From the NCBI RefSeq assembly GCF_001424905.1, contig NZ_LMCU01000001.1, positions 737,480 to 801,479 on the forward strand: a stretch of 64,000 nt of DNA, read 5' to 3'. Origin of the DNA: Leifsonia sp. Root112D2. Its GTDB lineage: Bacteria; Actinomycetota; Actinomycetes; Actinomycetales; Microbacteriaceae. Position numbers and translations under genes: made by a program. Positions within the stretch are counted from its first letter, which is position 1. Each line of letters starts with the position of its first letter. The notes below the pieces were generated by a model. It was not told where the DNA came from and made no database searches. It worked only from the letters and a program-made list of their open reading frames with translations. This document shows, piece after piece, positions 43,606 through 52,578 of the stretch.

Positions 43606-44550
43606 TTGACCGTCCTCGAGACCAAGCGGGGTGCCGACGCCACGCGCCGGCACCCCCGGTCATCACCTCGCAAAAAGTCCAAGTATCGCAAAGCCGATGC
43701 AGCGTCGGCCTGGCTGCTGCTCGCCCCGGTTCTCGTCCTCTTCATTCTGTTCATCATCATTCCCACCATCGTGGGCATCGGGATGAGCTTCTACGAGTGG
43801 AACTTCTTCGACACTCCCACCTTCGTCGGCTTGGCGAACTTCGCGAAGCTCGCCACCGATTCGGCGGCGTGGAACTCCCTGGGAGTCACCCTGCTCTTCG
43901 TGGTCCTCGGCGTCGTTCCGACAATCGCCATCGGCTTCATGCTGGCCGTTCTGATCAACGCGAACATGCCCGGCGTCGGCATTCTGCGGGTGCTCTACTT
44001 CGTGCCCGTCGTGCTCTCCGTCGCCGTCTCCGCGGTGCTCTGGGCCTTCATCTACGACCCTCGGCAGGGGCCGATCGGGTCGCTGCTGCGCCTATTGGGC
44101 CTGCCCCCCGTTGACATCCTCAACGACAGCACACTGGCCCTGCCGGCGCTGGTGCTCATGATGATCTGGCTGGCCCTGCCGATCGTGATCATCCTGTACC
44201 TTGCCGGGCTGCAGCGCGTTCCCGAGGACATCTACTCGGCCGCTGCCCTCGATGGCGCAGGCCCGTGGCGCACGCTGTGGCAGATCACCTGGCCGAACGT
44301 GGCATCCACGACCTTCGTGGTGGCGATTCTCCAAATCGTCAACTACGTGGCCAGCTCTCTCGACGTATCACTGATCATGACCAACGGCGGGCCACTCGGC
44401 GCGACGACCGCCCTCAGCCTCTACGCGTACCGGCAGGCCTTCTCCAACCAGGATGTCGGCTACGCCAGCGTGCTCTCCGTGGTCCAGATGGTCATCATCG
44501 TCGCCGTCATCGGCTTCAGCCGCCTCATGACCAGGAGACTCTCACGATGA
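43606..44550 (+). CDS. ABC transporter permease (MalF class)
   Basis: 314 residues starting with TTG seven bases after the binding-protein stop, with AGGAG in between. After about 35 basic residues come six helices. The EAA loop is SAAALDGAGPWRTLW followed by ITWP. The gene overlaps the next permease by four bases (ATGA). Confidence 0.86.
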   Translation: MTVLETKRGADATRRHPRSSPRKKSKYRKADAASAWLLLAPVLVLFILFIIIPTIVGIGMSFYEWNFFDTPTFVGLANFAKLATDSAAWNSLGVTLLFVVLGVVPTIAIGFMLAVLINANMPGVGILRVLYFVPVVLSVAVSAVLWAFIYDPRQGPIGSLLRLLGLPPVDILNDSTLALPALVLMMIWLALPIVIILYLAGLQRVPEDIYSAAALDGAGPWRTLWQITWPNVASTTFVVAILQIVNYVASSLDVSLIMTNGGPLGATTALSLYAYRQAFSNQDVGYASVLSVVQMVIIVAVIGFSRLMTRRLSR

Positions 44551-45371
44551 AACCCGCCCGTTTACGCATTGGCCGCTACTCGACGATCATCCTGCTCGGC
44601 CTGGTCATCGCCTTCCCGATGCTGTATCTGCTCTCGGGTTCACTGATGTCGTTCAGCGACATTGCGCAGTATCCGCCGAGGCTCTTCCCGACCACGCCGA
44701 TCTGGGACAACTTCGTGCAGGCCTGGAGCTATCTCACCCCACGAACGATTTTCAACACCTTCGCCTTCGTTGGCAGCGTTCTGCTCATCCAGCTGGCCAT
44801 CTGCCTGCCGGCGGGGTTCGCGCTGTCGAAGATCAGGTTCCGCGGCTCCAACATCGTGTTCGGACTCTTCCTCGTGCCCGTGCTGCTGCCGACCAACCTG
44901 CTCCTGATCCCGACATTCGTTGTCACCCTGCAGCTCGGGCTCGTCGGCACGTTCCTGGGACTGGTCCTTCCGATCGCCGGGCAGGCATCGGTGGGAGTGC
45001 TGCTGTTCCGACAGTTCTTCTCCACGCTTCCCGATGGCCTGATCGAGGCGGCGCGGGTCGACGGCGCCAACTGGTTCCGAACGTTCTACAGCATCGCTTT
45101 ACCACTGGCGCGACCGATCATCGCGGCGTACTCGGTCGTCACCTTTCTCACCGCCTGGAATCTCTACATCTGGCCGCTGCTCGTCGCGCCGGGAGAGCAG
45201 ACCAAGGTGCTGACGCTCGCGCTCGCGCCGCTCGCCACGACGCAGTTCTCGAACATCTCGCCATCCGTCGGATTCGCCGCCGCCGTCATCGCGATGGTGC
45301 CCGTGCTTGTCGTCTTCGTGGTGTTCCAGAAGTGGTTCACCCGCGGTATCGCCGGCACAGGACTCGAGTAG
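44547..45371 (+). CDS. ABC transporter permease (MalG class)
   Basis: 274 residues; the start was chosen by the ATGA overlap with the preceding gene. Six helices and the EAA loop EAARVDGANWFRTFY followed by ALPLARP are visible. The C-terminus ends GIAGTGLE rather than the more common GAVKG. The second rhamnosidase gene follows after eight bases. No ATPase gene accompanies the importer. Confidence 0.86.
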   Translation: MKPARLRIGRYSTIILLGLVIAFPMLYLLSGSLMSFSDIAQYPPRLFPTTPIWDNFVQAWSYLTPRTIFNTFAFVGSVLLIQLAICLPAGFALSKIRFRGSNIVFGLFLVPVLLPTNLLLIPTFVVTLQLGLVGTFLGLVLPIAGQASVGVLLFRQFFSTLPDGLIEAARVDGANWFRTFYSIALPLARPIIAAYSVVTFLTAWNLYIWPLLVAPGEQTKVLTLALAPLATTQFSNISPSVGFAAAVIAMVPVLVVFVVFQKWFTRGIAGTGLE

Positions 45372-45379
45372 GCGGCACG

Positions 45380-47995
45380 ATGAACAGGGACTCCGCGCAG
45401 GACGCGGTGCGTGCCGGCGTGCGCATCGATGGCCCGATCCGGTTCGAACAGTCGAACCCGTCGGATCGGATGCCACCAGGGCACCCCCCGGTCACCTTCG
45501 TCGGTGTTCCCCGCCCCCGGCTCAGTTGGCGCATCGACAGCGCTCCCAGCGGATGGCGACAACGCGGTGCCGAAATCGAGGCGAGCTATCCAGACGGCAG
45601 CACCGTCGTCGTGCCGCTGGAAGGCGACGGGCAGATTCTCGTCGATTGGCCGTTCACGCCGCTCGGCTCGCGAGACCGGGCAGTGCTGCGGGTGCGCGTC
45701 TCCGGCACGAACGGCTGGAGCTCCTGGAGCCCGAGCGCCGCCGTTGAGGCCTCCCTGCTGCACCCCGCCGACTGGTCGGCACACTGGATCACCCCGGTCG
45801 CCGGTGCGGACTCCGCTGATCCGGCGCCACTTCTGGCAACCACCTTCGCGGTGGACCCCGGCCTCCTGCGCGCCCGATTGCACGTGACGGCGCTCGGCAT
45901 CGTGGTGCCACACCTCAACGGCGAGCGGGTGTCGGAGGATCACTTCACCCCGGGGTGGACGACGTACGACAAGCTCATCCGCTTTCGCAGCTACGACGTG
46001 AGGGCGCTGCTGGGCGAGGGCGAGAACGAGCTCAGCGCGCTGCTGGGCAACGGCTGGTATCGCGGACGTATCGCTTCGCTGCCCATCCACCGCGCCCAGA
46101 GCTACGGCGACAGGCTCGGCCTGCTCGCCCAACTCGAGCTCGAATACGCCGACGGCCGGCGCGTCACGATCGGCACAGACGAGAACTGGCGAACGGCGCC
46201 GTCGCGCATTCTCGCCAACGACTTCTACGACGGCCAGACGACAGAACTGCGGATGCCCGCCCGGCCACCGCTTCAGGCCCCCGTCGAGCGGCTCCACGCC
46301 GAAGTCGGCCGGCTCGATCTTGCCGTCGCGCCGCCCGTTCGCGAACTCGAGGCGATAGCCCCTGTCACCCTTCTCGACGGCTCCCCCGCCGTCATCGCCG
46401 ACTTCGGCCGCAACCTCGTCGGCTGGGTGCGCCTGCGCGTCACGGCGCCCGCCGGAACGACGGTGACCATTCGTCACGCGGAAGTTCTGGATGGCGGCGC
46501 GCTCTCGATCCGCCCGCTGCGCTCCGCCGAGGCGACCGACCGCTACATACTGGCAGGGCACGCCGGTGAACTGCTCGAGCCGGTCTTCACCTACCACGGC
46601 TTCCGCTACGCGGAGATCTCCGGCCTGCCTCCCGAGGCGATAGTCGAGCTCGAAGCCGTTTCCCTCGGCAGCGCGCTGACACGCACCGGCTGGTTCGAGT
46701 GCTCCGACCCGGCGCTGTCGCAGCTGCATCAGAACGTCGTCAACAGCATGATCGGCAACTTTCTCGATGTTCCCACGGACTGCCCGCAGCGCGATGAGCG
46801 TCTGGGCTGGACCGGCGACATTCAGGTGTTCGCACCGACGGCATCCACGCTCTTCGATGTCTCCTCCTTCCTCGGAGGATGGCTCGAGTCGCTCGCTCTC
46901 GACCAGTTGCCCGATGGCACGGTGCCCGCCGTGGTGCCGCGGGTCTTTCCCGAGGAGACCACTCTCGCCGGCTGGGGAGACGCCGCCGTCGTCGTGCCGT
47001 GGGTGCTGTACCAGCGCTACGGTGACACCGGAGTGCTTCGGCGGCAGTATGCCAGCATGGTGGCCTGGGTCGAACGCGTACGCATTCTCGCCGGCCCCGA
47101 ACTGCTCTGGCGCGGCGGTCAGCAACTGGGCGATTGGCTCGACCCGCTTGCCCCGCCGAACGATCCTGCCGCCGCTCAAGCCGATCCGGACGTTGTGGCC
47201 ACCGCCTATTTCTTTCACTCGGTGGATCTGCTCTCGCAGAGCGCCGCGGCACTCGGCCTCGGTGATGACGAACGGCGCTACGCGACGCTGGCCGAACGCA
47301 TCCGCTCTGCATTCTCTGCCGCGTACGTGCACGATGACGGACGCATCACGAGCGACTGCCAGACCGTGTACGCGATGGCGCTGGCCTGGGAGATGATCGA
47401 CGACGCGGCGGTTCGATCGCGCTCCGGTGAGCGCCTGGCCGAACTCGTCGAGTCGCAGGGCTTCACCGTGGCGACGGGTTTTCTCGGAACGCCGGTCGTG
47501 CTGCTTGCGCTGAGCCTGGCCGGCCGCACCGATGACGCCTATCGCATGCTGACGACGCGCGCCTTCCCGAGCTGGCTCTACGCCGTGGACCTCGGCGCAA
47601 CGACGATCTGGGAGCGCTGGGACAGCCTGCTTCCCGATGGTTCGGTCAATCCCGGGGAAATGACCTCGTTCAATCACTATGCCTTCGGTGCCGTGGCGAA
47701 TTGGATGCACCGCACGATAGGCGGGCTGACCTCGCTCGCGCCCGCGTGCCGCACGGTGCGGGTGGCTCCGGTGCCCGGCGCGGGCCTCACGAGCGCTGTG
47801 ATGAGCTACGACTCGCCCTACGGTCGCATCACCGCCGGGTGGAAGCTGGTCGAGCGCCGATTCGAGCTCGAGCTGCGCGTGCCGGTCGGCGTGACGGCGA
47901 CGGTGGAACTGCCGGACGGCGCTGTCATCTCCGCCGTCGAACACGGCAGCTACAGCTACGCGACAGAAGTGGATGCCGCGGCACCCGCGGCGTGA
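45380..47995 (+). CDS. Alpha-L-rhamnosidase, GH78 (2)
   Basis: 871 residues, the standard GH78 length. The N-terminal beta-sandwich domains include HWITPVAGAD and the bacterial rhamnosidase N-domain wording HVTALGIVVPHLNGERVSEDHFTPGWT in order. The catalytic barrel carries the canonical DCPQRDERLGWTGD (acid Glu near 473) and TTIWERWDS (Glu745). A C-terminal beta domain closes the protein. There is no signal peptide, so imported rhamnosides are cleaved in the cytoplasm. It is more canonical than the first GH78 enzyme in the window and is in one operon with an importer. Confidence 0.92.
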   Translation: MNRDSAQDAVRAGVRIDGPIRFEQSNPSDRMPPGHPPVTFVGVPRPRLSWRIDSAPSGWRQRGAEIEASYPDGSTVVVPLEGDGQILVDWPFTPLGSRDRAVLRVRVSGTNGWSSWSPSAAVEASLLHPADWSAHWITPVAGADSADPAPLLATTFAVDPGLLRARLHVTALGIVVPHLNGERVSEDHFTPGWTTYDKLIRFRSYDVRALLGEGENELSALLGNGWYRGRIASLPIHRAQSYGDRLGLLAQLELEYADGRRVTIGTDENWRTAPSRILANDFYDGQTTELRMPARPPLQAPVERLHAEVGRLDLAVAPPVRELEAIAPVTLLDGSPAVIADFGRNLVGWVRLRVTAPAGTTVTIRHAEVLDGGALSIRPLRSAEATDRYILAGHAGELLEPVFTYHGFRYAEISGLPPEAIVELEAVSLGSALTRTGWFECSDPALSQLHQNVVNSMIGNFLDVPTDCPQRDERLGWTGDIQVFAPTASTLFDVSSFLGGWLESLALDQLPDGTVPAVVPRVFPEETTLAGWGDAAVVVPWVLYQRYGDTGVLRRQYASMVAWVERVRILAGPELLWRGGQQLGDWLDPLAPPNDPAAAQADPDVVATAYFFHSVDLLSQSAAALGLGDDERRYATLAERIRSAFSAAYVHDDGRITSDCQTVYAMALAWEMIDDAAVRSRSGERLAELVESQGFTVATGFLGTPVVLLALSLAGRTDDAYRMLTTRAFPSWLYAVDLGATTIWERWDSLLPDGSVNPGEMTSFNHYAFGAVANWMHRTIGGLTSLAPACRTVRVAPVPGAGLTSAVMSYDSPYGRITAGWKLVERRFELELRVPVGVTATVELPDGAVISAVEHGSYSYATEVDAAAPAA

Positions 47996-48079
47996 CGGCC
48001 CGACAGCCGAATAGCGGGCTCGACGAGCGAGCGCCGGTATGCTGCACCATATCCCCATGATCAATCTGGCACCCATCAC

Positions 48080-49084
48080 ATGAGAACCAACGTAGGCATC
48101 CGCGACGTCGCCCGTGCCGCCGGCGTGTCCGTGGGCACGGTCTCGAACGTGCTGAACTACCCGGACCAGGTGAGTGCGAAGACACTGGCCAAGGTGCAGC
48201 AGACCATGCAGTCCCTGGGCTTCGTGCGCAACGATCTCGCCCGCCAGCTTCGCATGGGCAGCGGCACGGCGATCGGCTTCGTCGTCGTGAACGTGGCCAA
48301 CCCGTTCTTCGCCGATCTCGCCCACGAACTCGAGGCGGCGGCCGAGGAGGCCGGTCACACGGTCGTGCTCGGCTCCAGTGACCAGAACGCCGACCGCGAA
48401 CAGCGCTACATCGATCTGTTCGACGAGCAGCGCGTGCGCGGACTGCTCATCGTTCCGCAGCAGGGTCTCACGCCACGGCTCAGCCGCTTGCGCGCGAGCG
48501 GCACTCCTGTGGTTCTCTTCGACGGCAACATCGATTCGAGCGAGGTGTGCTCGGTCGGGCTCGACGGCGAGGCGGGCGGATACATGGCGGTGCGGCACCT
48601 CGTCGACGAGGGCAGGCGACGACTGGTGGTCGCCGGTGGCCCGCTCACCCAGATCGGCGACCGCCTCTCCGGGGCATCCCGTGCCGCGCAGGAAACGCCG
48701 GGCGTGACGCTCTCCATCATCGAGACGGATGACCTCACGGTCGAAGAGGGAAGGCACGTCGCCGAGCGCATTCTGGCGATGCCCGCCGAACATCGACCGG
48801 ATGCCGTCTTCGCCGCGAACGACCTGCTCGCCATCGGCCTGGTGCAGGCCCTCATCCTCGACCGAACGCTCTCGATTCCGCGGGATATCGCGGTGGTCGG
48901 TTACGACGACATCGACTTCGCGGCATCCACCGTCGTGCCGCTGAGCACCATTCGCCAGCCGCGGGAATCCCTGGCCCGTGCCGCGCTCGAATTGCTCGAG
49001 CAGGAGGTCGCCGGCGAGGAGCACCACACGCACGGCCGGCACCTGCTCAAGCCTGAACTGATCGTGCGCGCGAGCAGCAGCTAG
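48080..49084 (+). CDS. LacI-family regulator
   Basis: 334 residues. The helix-turn-helix (RDVARAAGVSVGTVSNVLNYP) and hinge (FVRNDLARQLRMGSG) closely resemble those of the LacI protein at 27617. The sensor domain has VGYDDIDFAAST near residue 278. It lies 84 bases after the second rhamnosidase in the same direction. Either regulator could bind the TGAAWCGWTTCA sites; the near-identical recognition helices suggest overlapping targets. Confidence 0.86.
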   Translation: MRTNVGIRDVARAAGVSVGTVSNVLNYPDQVSAKTLAKVQQTMQSLGFVRNDLARQLRMGSGTAIGFVVVNVANPFFADLAHELEAAAEEAGHTVVLGSSDQNADREQRYIDLFDEQRVRGLLIVPQQGLTPRLSRLRASGTPVVLFDGNIDSSEVCSVGLDGEAGGYMAVRHLVDEGRRRLVVAGGPLTQIGDRLSGASRAAQETPGVTLSIIETDDLTVEEGRHVAERILAMPAEHRPDAVFAANDLLAIGLVQALILDRTLSIPRDIAVVGYDDIDFAASTVVPLSTIRQPRESLARAALELLEQEVAGEEHHTHGRHLLKPELIVRASSS

Positions 49085-49548
49085 CGCTCCCTCCCGAGGG
49101 TGTCGCGAAAGGTTTCCGTAAGCGAGCGCTGCTGCATCGCATCCAGTCGATCGGTCAGAGGAGCAAAGACGAGGCGCACATCGTGCTGCACCTTCTCGGC
49201 CAGTTCGTGCCCCGCATCCGTCATGAAGACGTCGACGGCCCGCTTGTCCTCGGTATTGCGGGTGCGCGCGACCAGGCCGCGCCGCTCGGCCCTCTCAATA
49301 AGGCCGGAAAGAGTGGACTTGTCCAGCCCCAGATAGTCCGCCAACTGGGCCATGCGCAGTCGGCGATCCCGCAGAATTCCAAGTACGCGCAACTGGGTGA
49401 GCGAGAGATCGTGCTCCGCCGCGATTCGGGTGAACGCGCCCATGGCCACGAATGTGCCCTGGCCCAGCGCGTCAATGAGGGCGGTCTGCGCGGCAGCGGA
49501 CTCATCGTTATCACGGTCTGAGTGCTGCGGATGCCTGCTCGACGTCAT
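49081..49548 (-). CDS. MarR-family transcriptional regulator
   Basis: 155 residues from the ATG at 49548, chosen because upstream in-frame codons would run across the divergent promoter and operator. The winged helix shows LTQLRVLGILRDRRLRMAQLADYLGLDKSTLSGLIERAERRGLV in order (about 53-96) and a wing with RNTEDKRAVDVFMT. It is divergent from the quinone-oxidoreductase gene, with an inverted repeat between, and so is the likely repressor of that gene. Confidence 0.86.
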   Translation of the reverse strand: MTSSRHPQHSDRDNDESAAAQTALIDALGQGTFVAMGAFTRIAAEHDLSLTQLRVLGILRDRRLRMAQLADYLGLDKSTLSGLIERAERRGLVARTRNTEDKRAVDVFMTDAGHELAEKVQHDVRLVFAPLTDRLDAMQQRSLTETFRDTLGRER

Positions 49549-49572
49549 GACGCCCAGTCTAGCTTGACATAG

Positions 49573-49608
49573 TTTGTTATACCAACTAATAATAGGTGGT
49601 AATACAAA
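49573..49608. promoter_or_regulatory. MarR-type operator overlapping promoter
   Basis: TTTGTTATACCA (49573-49584) and TGGTAATACAAA (49597-49608) form an inverted repeat matching at 10 of 12 positions. TTGACA (49564-49569) and AATAAT (49588-49593) with an 18-base spacer lie around the left arm, so binding would block the plus-strand promoter. Confidence 0.6.
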
Positions 49609-49627
49609 CCAATCTTGAGGAGACGTC

Positions 49628-50566
49628 ATGCACGCGGCCGTTGTCACATCATTTTCTGCTCCACCTCGCTTCGCCGAGGTCGCGGAACCCATCGCCAGCC
49701 GCGAAGGGGAAGAGGTCGTGGAGGTTCTCGCCGCGGCGCTGTATCCCCTGGTTCGCTCGAAGGCGAACGGCTCGCACTACACCAGCACGCGCGACCTCCC
49801 GCTGGTGCCGGGGATGGACGCGGTGGTGCGCGATGCCCAGGGGCAGCTCCGATACGCGGTGCTCGACGACACCGTTCTGGGAACGATGGCCGAGCGCACC
49901 GTCATTGATATGGACCGCAGTGTCGTGCTTCCCGAGCATGTCGATCCGATAGCCGTCGCCGCGGGCATGAATCCCGTCATGTCGTCGTGGGTGGCACTGC
50001 GGCGTCGCATCGATCCGCAACCGGCACGACGCATCCTCGTTCTGGGTGCGACAGGAAATGCCGGCCGCATGGCCGTGCAGGTCGCCAAGCGCTTCGGTGC
50101 GTCACAGGTGATTGCGGCCGGTCGAAACCAAGCCCTCCTCAACGAGTTGAGCGCGCTTGGCGCCGACGTCACCACCACACTCGACGAGCTCGCTGTCGCG
50201 GCCGATGTCGACATCGTGCTCGACTATCTCTGGGGCGAGCCGACCGTGAGCGCCCTGCGAGCCATGATTCCGCAGAGAACAGCTCGCAGCGCACCGTTGA
50301 CGTGGATTCAGATCGGCTCTGTCGCCGGCCAAGACGCCGCAATTCCGTCGGCTGCGCTGCGATCCACGCAACTCCAGTTCCTCGGCAGCGGCATGGGATC
50401 CGTTGCCGGACACGTCTTTGCCGAAGAGCTTCCGGCGATCGCCCAGGCGATCACCGACGGAGAATTCGACATTCGAACGCGAGTCGTGCCACTCGCCGAG
50501 GTCGAAACGGCGTGGGCACAGAGCGAGACCGGGTCCGCTGCCGAGAGGATCGTGTTCGTGCCGTGA
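49628..50566 (+). CDS. Medium-chain quinone oxidoreductase-like protein
   Basis: 312 residues of the medium-chain dehydrogenase family without catalytic zinc ligands. The NADPH-binding motif is LGATGNAGRMAVQVAKRFGA (about 140-159). GAGG precedes the ATG. Such enzymes reduce quinones or enones and are often controlled by MarR repressors that sense electrophiles, as here. A detoxification role beside the rhamnoside locus (plant phenolics) is possible. Confidence 0.82.
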   Translation: MHAAVVTSFSAPPRFAEVAEPIASREGEEVVEVLAAALYPLVRSKANGSHYTSTRDLPLVPGMDAVVRDAQGQLRYAVLDDTVLGTMAERTVIDMDRSVVLPEHVDPIAVAAGMNPVMSSWVALRRRIDPQPARRILVLGATGNAGRMAVQVAKRFGASQVIAAGRNQALLNELSALGADVTTTLDELAVAADVDIVLDYLWGEPTVSALRAMIPQRTARSAPLTWIQIGSVAGQDAAIPSAALRSTQLQFLGSGMGSVAGHVFAEELPAIAQAITDGEFDIRTRVVPLAEVETAWAQSETGSAAERIVFVP

Positions 50567-50634
50567 GTGCACTAGCCGTACTGAGCTGGCCGTTGTTAAT
50601 GCCACGGGTATGCCCATGGGCGGCTGGCGCTAGC

Positions 50635-50680
50635 CGTGCGGGCAGGGGCGCGCGGCACACCGCCCGCGCGTGCCCGCACG
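50635..50680. terminator. Bidirectional terminator between convergent genes
   Basis: CGTGCGGGCA (50635-50644) and TGCCCGCACG (50671-50680) form a perfect 10-bp stem. A further 7-bp GC stem lies inside (50649-50655 with 50664-50670). It sits between the convergent quinone-oxidoreductase and SDR genes. No T-run is present. Confidence 0.65.
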
Positions 50681-50742
50681 ACGAGCGCGACTGGCAGAGA
50701 CGCACACGCCGGGACGCACACGAGCGCGGCTCCGACCGGCGG

Positions 50743-51498
50743 TCACATGCCGAGGCTCTCGCCGCCGTCGACGTAGAGGTCGTGCAGGCTGATGTGCGCC
50801 GCCTTCTCCGAGAGCAGAAACTCGATGGCATTCGCCACATCCTGCGGCTGCGCCACCCGGCCATCAGGGATGCGCGGGCGCCAGGCCTCCAGCTCGCCCT
50901 CCCACAGCTGGATTCCCGTATGGTCGGCGGCAAGTTCGGCCATCATCGGGCTCTGCGTCGGTCCGGGAGCCACGAAGTTGATGCGAACGCCCTGCTCACG
51001 CACCTCGAGTCCGAGCACGCGCATGGCCTGCCGCATGCCGGCCTTCGACGCGCTGTACGCGGCCTGGCGCAGTCGCGGCATGCGCGCCGCGATCGAGCCG
51101 ATGGCCACTATCGCGCCGCCGCCCGATTCGATCATCGCCGCCGAATACTGGCGCGCAACATCGTAGGCACCCACGAGATTGATGCTGAGGATGCGCGTGA
51201 ACTCGGCAGACTCCAGCTCGAGTGACGGCCCGGCAGAGAACGCTCCGGCAACTATCGCGAGCCGCCGCGTTCCCGGCGTCGCCGCCACGAGTGCCGCGAC
51301 GGACTCCGGGTTCGTCACGTCGACGCCGTGGGCCCTCGCCTCGGCACCGCTCGCCGTGAGCTCAGCGGCCAGCTCGGCCGCGGCATCCGCACGTATATCG
51401 GCGAGAACAACGGGGCCGGATCGCGCCAGCGTGCGCGCGACCTCCGCGCCGATTCCCTGTGCTGCTCCGACGATGACGGTGAGTGGCAACTGCGCCAT
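50743..51498 (-). CDS. Short-chain dehydrogenase/reductase (EntA-like)
   Basis: 251 residues. The cofactor motif is GAAQGIG (11-17), the catalytic Ser is at about 135, and YSASK (148-152) gives Tyr148 and Lys152. The C-terminal wording LHDLYVDGGESLGM resembles 2,3-dihydro-2,3-dihydroxybenzoate dehydrogenases. In this unit, with a Gfo/Idh/MocA gene and L-rhamnonate dehydratase, it could instead be a rhamnose or 2-keto-3-deoxyrhamnonate dehydrogenase, both known to be SDR enzymes. Sequence alone does not decide. Confidence 0.8.
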   Translation of the reverse strand: MAQLPLTVIVGAAQGIGAEVARTLARSGPVVLADIRADAAAELAAELTASGAEARAHGVDVTNPESVAALVAATPGTRRLAIVAGAFSAGPSLELESAEFTRILSINLVGAYDVARQYSAAMIESGGGAIVAIGSIAARMPRLRQAAYSASKAGMRQAMRVLGLEVREQGVRINFVAPGPTQSPMMAELAADHTGIQLWEGELEAWRPRIPDGRVAQPQDVANAIEFLLSEKAAHISLHDLYVDGGESLGM

Positions 51499-51507
51499 GG
51501 GGTGCTC

Positions 51508-52578
51508 CTAACTCGTCTCAATCTCGCCGCGACGAACCTCGACCGGTCGATGCTCGGCCGCCGAGGTGTATGCGGCTTCAATAAGGGAGACGGATGCCGC
51601 GGCGACATCCGCCGGTGCCGGGTTGGTGGCCTCACCCCGCACGAGACGCACAAACGCCGGCACCGGCGCAGACCGCGCATATGCGGGCAGCTCGGACGCA
51701 TTCTCGATGTGACGGATGCCGCCCCCTGCCTCAAACAGCCACGCCTCGGCCTTGAGCAGATCGTGTTCGAGAACAGCGCGCGTGCCGTGATAGCGAATGC
51801 GGTGACGAACCGGCGAGCCCTCCGGCGTGGTGCCCGTGGAGGTGGCGGTGCCGATCGTGCCCCCGTCGAGGCGGAAGGTCAGCGCGTTGACGACGTCGAC
51901 CGTCAGGCCGCGATTGTGCATGTAAGCGAACACCTCCTCCGCCTGCTTTCCGGTGTTCCAGAGCAGGCTTCCGAGAAGGTGGGTCAGCTGGGTCTGCCCC
52001 TGGCCTCCGCCGGAGAGCAGCGGATTCGAATACGTCGTTCCGTGCGGCTTGCTCGCGTCGTCCAGTTGGGCGGAGAGCGGGTCCACCGTGCTGAACAGCC
52101 CCTCGGTCTCGGAGGAGAACTCGGCATTGACGCACACGAGCTCGCCGATCTCGCCCGCCACCACCTCCCGCACTTGCGAAGCGGTCGCCGCGTATTGATA
52201 GGTGAGGCCGACCGACAGGATGCGATTCAGATCGCGGGCGAGCTGCACCAGCGCCCACGCATCCTCGGCCGTGGTGGTCATCGGTTTCTCCACCAGCACG
52301 TCGACCCCGGCGCGCAGCAGGGCTTCGACGACGGGCCGATGTGTCGTGTGCGGAGTGGCGACGACCGCACAGTCGATGTCGACAGCGGCGAGCATCTCCG
52401 CGACGTCGGTGAAGGCGGCGGGCGCGCCGAACTCGCGCGCCGCCGCATCCGCACGCGCGGCATCCGGGTCGCAGACCGCCACGAACTCGATTTGCGGATG
52501 CGCCGCCAGCGCAGGCAGGTGCGCCGCGTGCGCCCACCACCCGGCCCCGACCATCGCGAAGCGAAGCCGCGTGCTCAC
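51508..52578 (-). CDS. Gfo/Idh/MocA-family oxidoreductase
   Basis: 356 residues. The NAD(P)-binding motif is VGAGWWAHAAHLPAL (about 10-24), the family EKPMTTT motif is near residue 98, and a beta-sheet C-terminal domain follows. The gene overlaps rhmD by four bases and is nine bases from the SDR gene, making a unit of GH1, rhmD, this gene and the SDR gene on the minus strand. It may oxidise the free sugar to its lactone or act on a glycoside. Confidence 0.82.
   Translation of the reverse strand: MSTRLRFAMVGAGWWAHAAHLPALAAHPQIEFVAVCDPDAARADAAAREFGAPAAFTDVAEMLAAVDIDCAVVATPHTTHRPVVEALLRAGVDVLVEKPMTTTAEDAWALVQLARDLNRILSVGLTYQYAATASQVREVVAGEIGELVCVNAEFSSETEGLFSTVDPLSAQLDDASKPHGTTYSNPLLSGGGQGQTQLTHLLGSLLWNTGKQAEEVFAYMHNRGLTVDVVNALTFRLDGGTIGTATSTGTTPEGSPVRHRIRYHGTRAVLEHDLLKAEAWLFEAGGGIRHIENASELPAYARSAPVPAFVRLVRGEATNPAPADVAAASVSLIEAAYTSAAEHRPVEVRRGEIETS

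Noticed and set aside
45164..49042. An open frame of 1292 codons on the minus strand
   Set aside because: It lies antisense to a permease end, the GH78 rhamnosidase and the LacI gene, all with clear family motifs. Its translation is low-complexity (rich in Arg, Gly, Asp, His) with no recognisable domain, the usual shadow of GC-rich third positions.
50573..50637. Repeated CTAGCCGT at both ends of the gap before the terminator
   Set aside because: Only eight bases, no other sign of an insertion, so chance is likely.
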